Part shown: one piece after another, positions 4,898-7,002 of the stretch
Layout of the letters: the number at the start of each line of letters is the position of its first letter
How positions within the stretch are numbered: the stretch's first letter is position 1
Assembly: GCA_012269805.1 (NCBI GenBank)
Contig: JAAXJP010000288.1
Location: 1 to 7,002, forward strand
DNA length: 7,002 bases
DNA from: Rubrivirga sp.
Lineage (GTDB): Bacteria; Bacteroidota; Rhodothermia; Rhodothermales; Rubricoccaceae
Direction of reading: 5' to 3'
Position numbers and translations under genes: made by a program
The notes under the pieces: generated by a model
Told to the model about the DNA's origin: nothing
Seen by the model: the letters and a program-made list of their open reading frames with translations, nothing else
The model's database searches: none

Positions 4898-6169
4898 TCA
4901 GCCGCGGGCGGCGTCGATGGCCGGCCCCTGCCCCAGCTGGCCGTCGCCGCCGAGGTCGGCGTCCGGCGGGATCGGCGCGGCGTCGGGCAGCGGGTGGTCG
5001 TGCTTCTCCGGTTGCCAGGACAAGATGTAGTCGTCCTGCTCGATGTCGAGCGCCGTCTGCGTCAGCTTGAGCGGGGCGAACGTGTCGACCATGACGGCCA
5101 GCTCGTGCGTCTCCTTCGCGCCGATGCTCGCCTCGGTCGTGCCCGGGTGCGGGCCGTGCGGGATCCCGCCGGGGTGGAGCGTGAAGCTGCCGCGCCCGAT
5201 CCCCTTGCGCGACATGAAGTCGCCCTCGGCGTAGTACAGGACCTCGTCGGAGTCGATGTTCGAGTGGTTGTACGGCGCCGGGATCGCGTCCGGGTGGTAG
5301 TCGAACAGGCGCGGGACGAACGAGCACACGACGAACCCGCGGGCCTCGAACGTCTGGTGGACCGGCGGCGGCTGGTGGATCCGGCCCGTGATCGGCTCGA
5401 AGTCGTGGATCGAGAACGCGTACGGGTAGAGGTGCCCGTCCCACCCGACCACGTCGAACGGGTGGTAGCGGTAGACGAACGGGAAGAGCCGCCCGTGCTT
5501 CTTGATCTTGACCGTGAACCGGCCTTCCTGGTCGATCGGGTTCAGCTCCGTCGGCGGCCGGAAGTCGCGCTCGGAGTACGGGCTGTGCTCCAACAGCTGG
5601 CCCATGTCGTTCCGGTACCGCTTGGGCGGGCGGAACTCGGTCGGCGCCTCGATGATGAGGAGCCGCGGCTGCGTGTCGCCGGTGAAGACCCACCGGTGCG
5701 TGAGCGTCCTGGGGACGTGGACGTAGTCGCCTTGCCGGAACTCGACGGTGCCGAGGACCGACTCCAGCCGGCCCTCGCCGTCGTGGACGTAGATCAGCTC
5801 GTCGTGCGTCGCGTTCTTGTAGAACACGTCCTCGGGCATCGACTCGGTCGGCGCGCAGAGGGCGAGGTCGACGTCCGAATTGCCCATGATGTAGCGGCGC
5901 CCGCTCCACCAGTCGCCGCCGGGCTCGACCTTCGGCCCCTCAAAGTGGCGGTGCCGGAGGAACGCCTCGTCGACGTACTCCGGCCCGAAGGGCTCGGGCT
6001 CGCCGACGCTGTCGACCAGCGTCGGCGGGTGGATGTGGTAGGCGATCGACGCCGTCCCCGAGAAGCCCTCCTCGCCGAGGACCTCCTCGGTGTAGAGGGC
6101 CCCGTCGGGCCGGCGGAACTGGGTGTGGCGCTTGGGCGGGACGTTCCCGAGGCGGACGTAGTAGCTCAT
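4898..6169 (-). CDS. hmgA: Homogentisate 1,2-dioxygenase
   Basis: Non-heme Fe(II) enzyme that opens the ring of homogentisate with O2 to give 4-maleylacetoacetate, the central step of tyrosine/phenylalanine catabolism. It has 423 residues in a cupin-type fold. The N-terminal part carries family landmarks YYVRLGNVPPKRHTQFRRPD (3-22) and YIHPPT-like YHIHPPT (44-50). The C-terminal active-site region has PYNHSNIDSDEVLYYAEGDF at 299-318, giving His302 and an acidic residue (probably Glu309), and LHPGGIPHGPHPG at 331-343, giving His332 and His338. By comparison with the human HGD ligands His335/Glu341/His371, His302, Glu309 and His338 are the likely iron ligands. The last ~30 residues (HPLPDAAPIPPDADL onward) are a Pro/Asp/Gly-rich extension beyond the catalytic fold. 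The ATG at 6169 matches the family N-terminus and has no Shine-Dalgarno; heptamer repeats precede it. It lies 75 nt downstream of hppD. Confidence 0.96.
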   Translation of the reverse strand: MSYYVRLGNVPPKRHTQFRRPDGALYTEEVLGEEGFSGTASIAYHIHPPTLVDSVGEPEPFGPEYVDEAFLRHRHFEGPKVEPGGDWWSGRRYIMGNSDVDLALCAPTESMPEDVFYKNATHDELIYVHDGEGRLESVLGTVEFRQGDYVHVPRTLTHRWVFTGDTQPRLLIIEAPTEFRPPKRYRNDMGQLLEHSPYSERDFRPPTELNPIDQEGRFTVKIKKHGRLFPFVYRYHPFDVVGWDGHLYPYAFSIHDFEPITGRIHQPPPVHQTFEARGFVVCSFVPRLFDYHPDAIPAPYNHSNIDSDEVLYYAEGDFMSRKGIGRGSFTLHPGGIPHGPHPGTTEASIGAKETHELAVMVDTFAPLKLTQTALDIEQDDYILSWQPEKHDHPLPDAAPIPPDADLGGDGQLGQGPAIDAARG

Positions 6170-6173
6170 GGTG

Positions 6174-6194
6174 GGTAAGGGGTAAGGGGCAAGG
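6174..6194. repeat. Three tandem 7-bp repeats in the hmgA leader
   Basis: GGTAAGG, GGTAAGG and GGCAAGG follow one another without gaps. On the coding (minus) strand they read CCTTGCC, CCTTACC, CCTTACC and end 4 nt before the hmgA ATG, where a Shine-Dalgarno would normally sit. Confidence 0.6.
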
Positions 6195-6202
6195 GCGCGG
6201 GA

Positions 6203-6235
6203 GATGGGGCGGGGCCTCGCGCTCCGTGCCCCATC
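6203..6235 (-). terminator. Hairpin between hppD and hmgA, possible attenuator or terminator
   Basis: GATGGGGC at 6203-6210 pairs with GCCCCATC at 6228-6235, leaving a 17-nt loop. It lies 9 nt after the hppD stop. There is no T-run on the minus strand, so it could be an mRNA-processing or partial-termination element between the two genes. Pairing is seen; function is inferred. Confidence 0.4.
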
Positions 6236-6244
6236 CCTCTCGCC

Positions 6245-7002
<758 letters not shown>

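Noticed and set aside
4509..5909. A 466-codon minus-strand frame overlapping hmgA and the SDR gene
   Set aside because: Arg/Pro/Ala-rich shadow frame running through two real genes and their intergenic region; no recognisable motifs.
4235..6178. A 647-codon plus-strand open frame antisense to hmgA and the SDR gene
   Set aside because: It is Arg/Val/Asp/Leu-rich with no domain features, as expected from the opposite strand of high-GC genes. The minus-strand genes have clear catalytic motifs across the same bases.

Overview
This is a very GC-rich bacterial window. It holds the edge of an acyl-CoA ligase gene, a three-gene operon of membrane-anchored, coiled and low-complexity envelope-type proteins, a decayed porin fragment, and part of a tyrosine/homogentisate degradation cluster. 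The 4-hydroxyphenylpyruvate dioxygenase (HPPD) fragment reads like Bacteroidota/Rhodothermota versions. The porin remnant looks like an OprO/OprP-type outer-membrane porin, which implies a Gram-negative envelope. Most starts lack a Shine-Dalgarno sequence and sit behind pyrimidine-rich leaders. Together these suggest a high-GC member of the Rhodothermota (Salinibacter/Rubricoccus-like) or a relative. This placement is inference, not something the sequence proves.

Layout. 1-982 (minus): the first 327 residues of an acetyl-CoA-synthetase-like AMP-forming ligase, cut by the window's left edge. 983-1175: a divergent intergenic region with two perfect GC-rich palindromes. 1176-3688 (plus): three tightly packed genes. 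The first is a LEA-like single-pass protein with a Ser/Thr/Gly tail. The second is a putative Actinobacterial Holin-X/phage-holin-III family two-pass membrane protein. The third is a DUF3618 protein with two hydrophobic segments. The last two overlap by 25 nt. 3689-4102: a strong hairpin terminator, then a frameshifted porin fragment on the minus strand. 4103-7002 (minus): transcribed in the order hppD (5' end off the window), hmgA, then an atypical SDR-type NAD(P)-binding protein, separated by gaps that carry hairpins and short tandem repeats.

How the genes work together. HPPD makes homogentisate from 4-hydroxyphenylpyruvate. HmgA opens the homogentisate ring to maleylacetoacetate, which leads to fumarate and acetoacetate. 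The isomerase and hydrolase steps are not in the window. The SDR gene is separated from hmgA by 165 nt with terminator-like hairpins, so it may be a separate unit. The ligase across the window could activate a short-chain acid, but its substrate cannot be read from the fragment. The plus-strand trio resembles the holin-family/DUF3618/YqjD-like clusters found in many bacteria, which are thought to act in envelope or stress physiology. Their exact role is unknown. I see no CRISPR array, tRNA, rRNA or insertion sequence.
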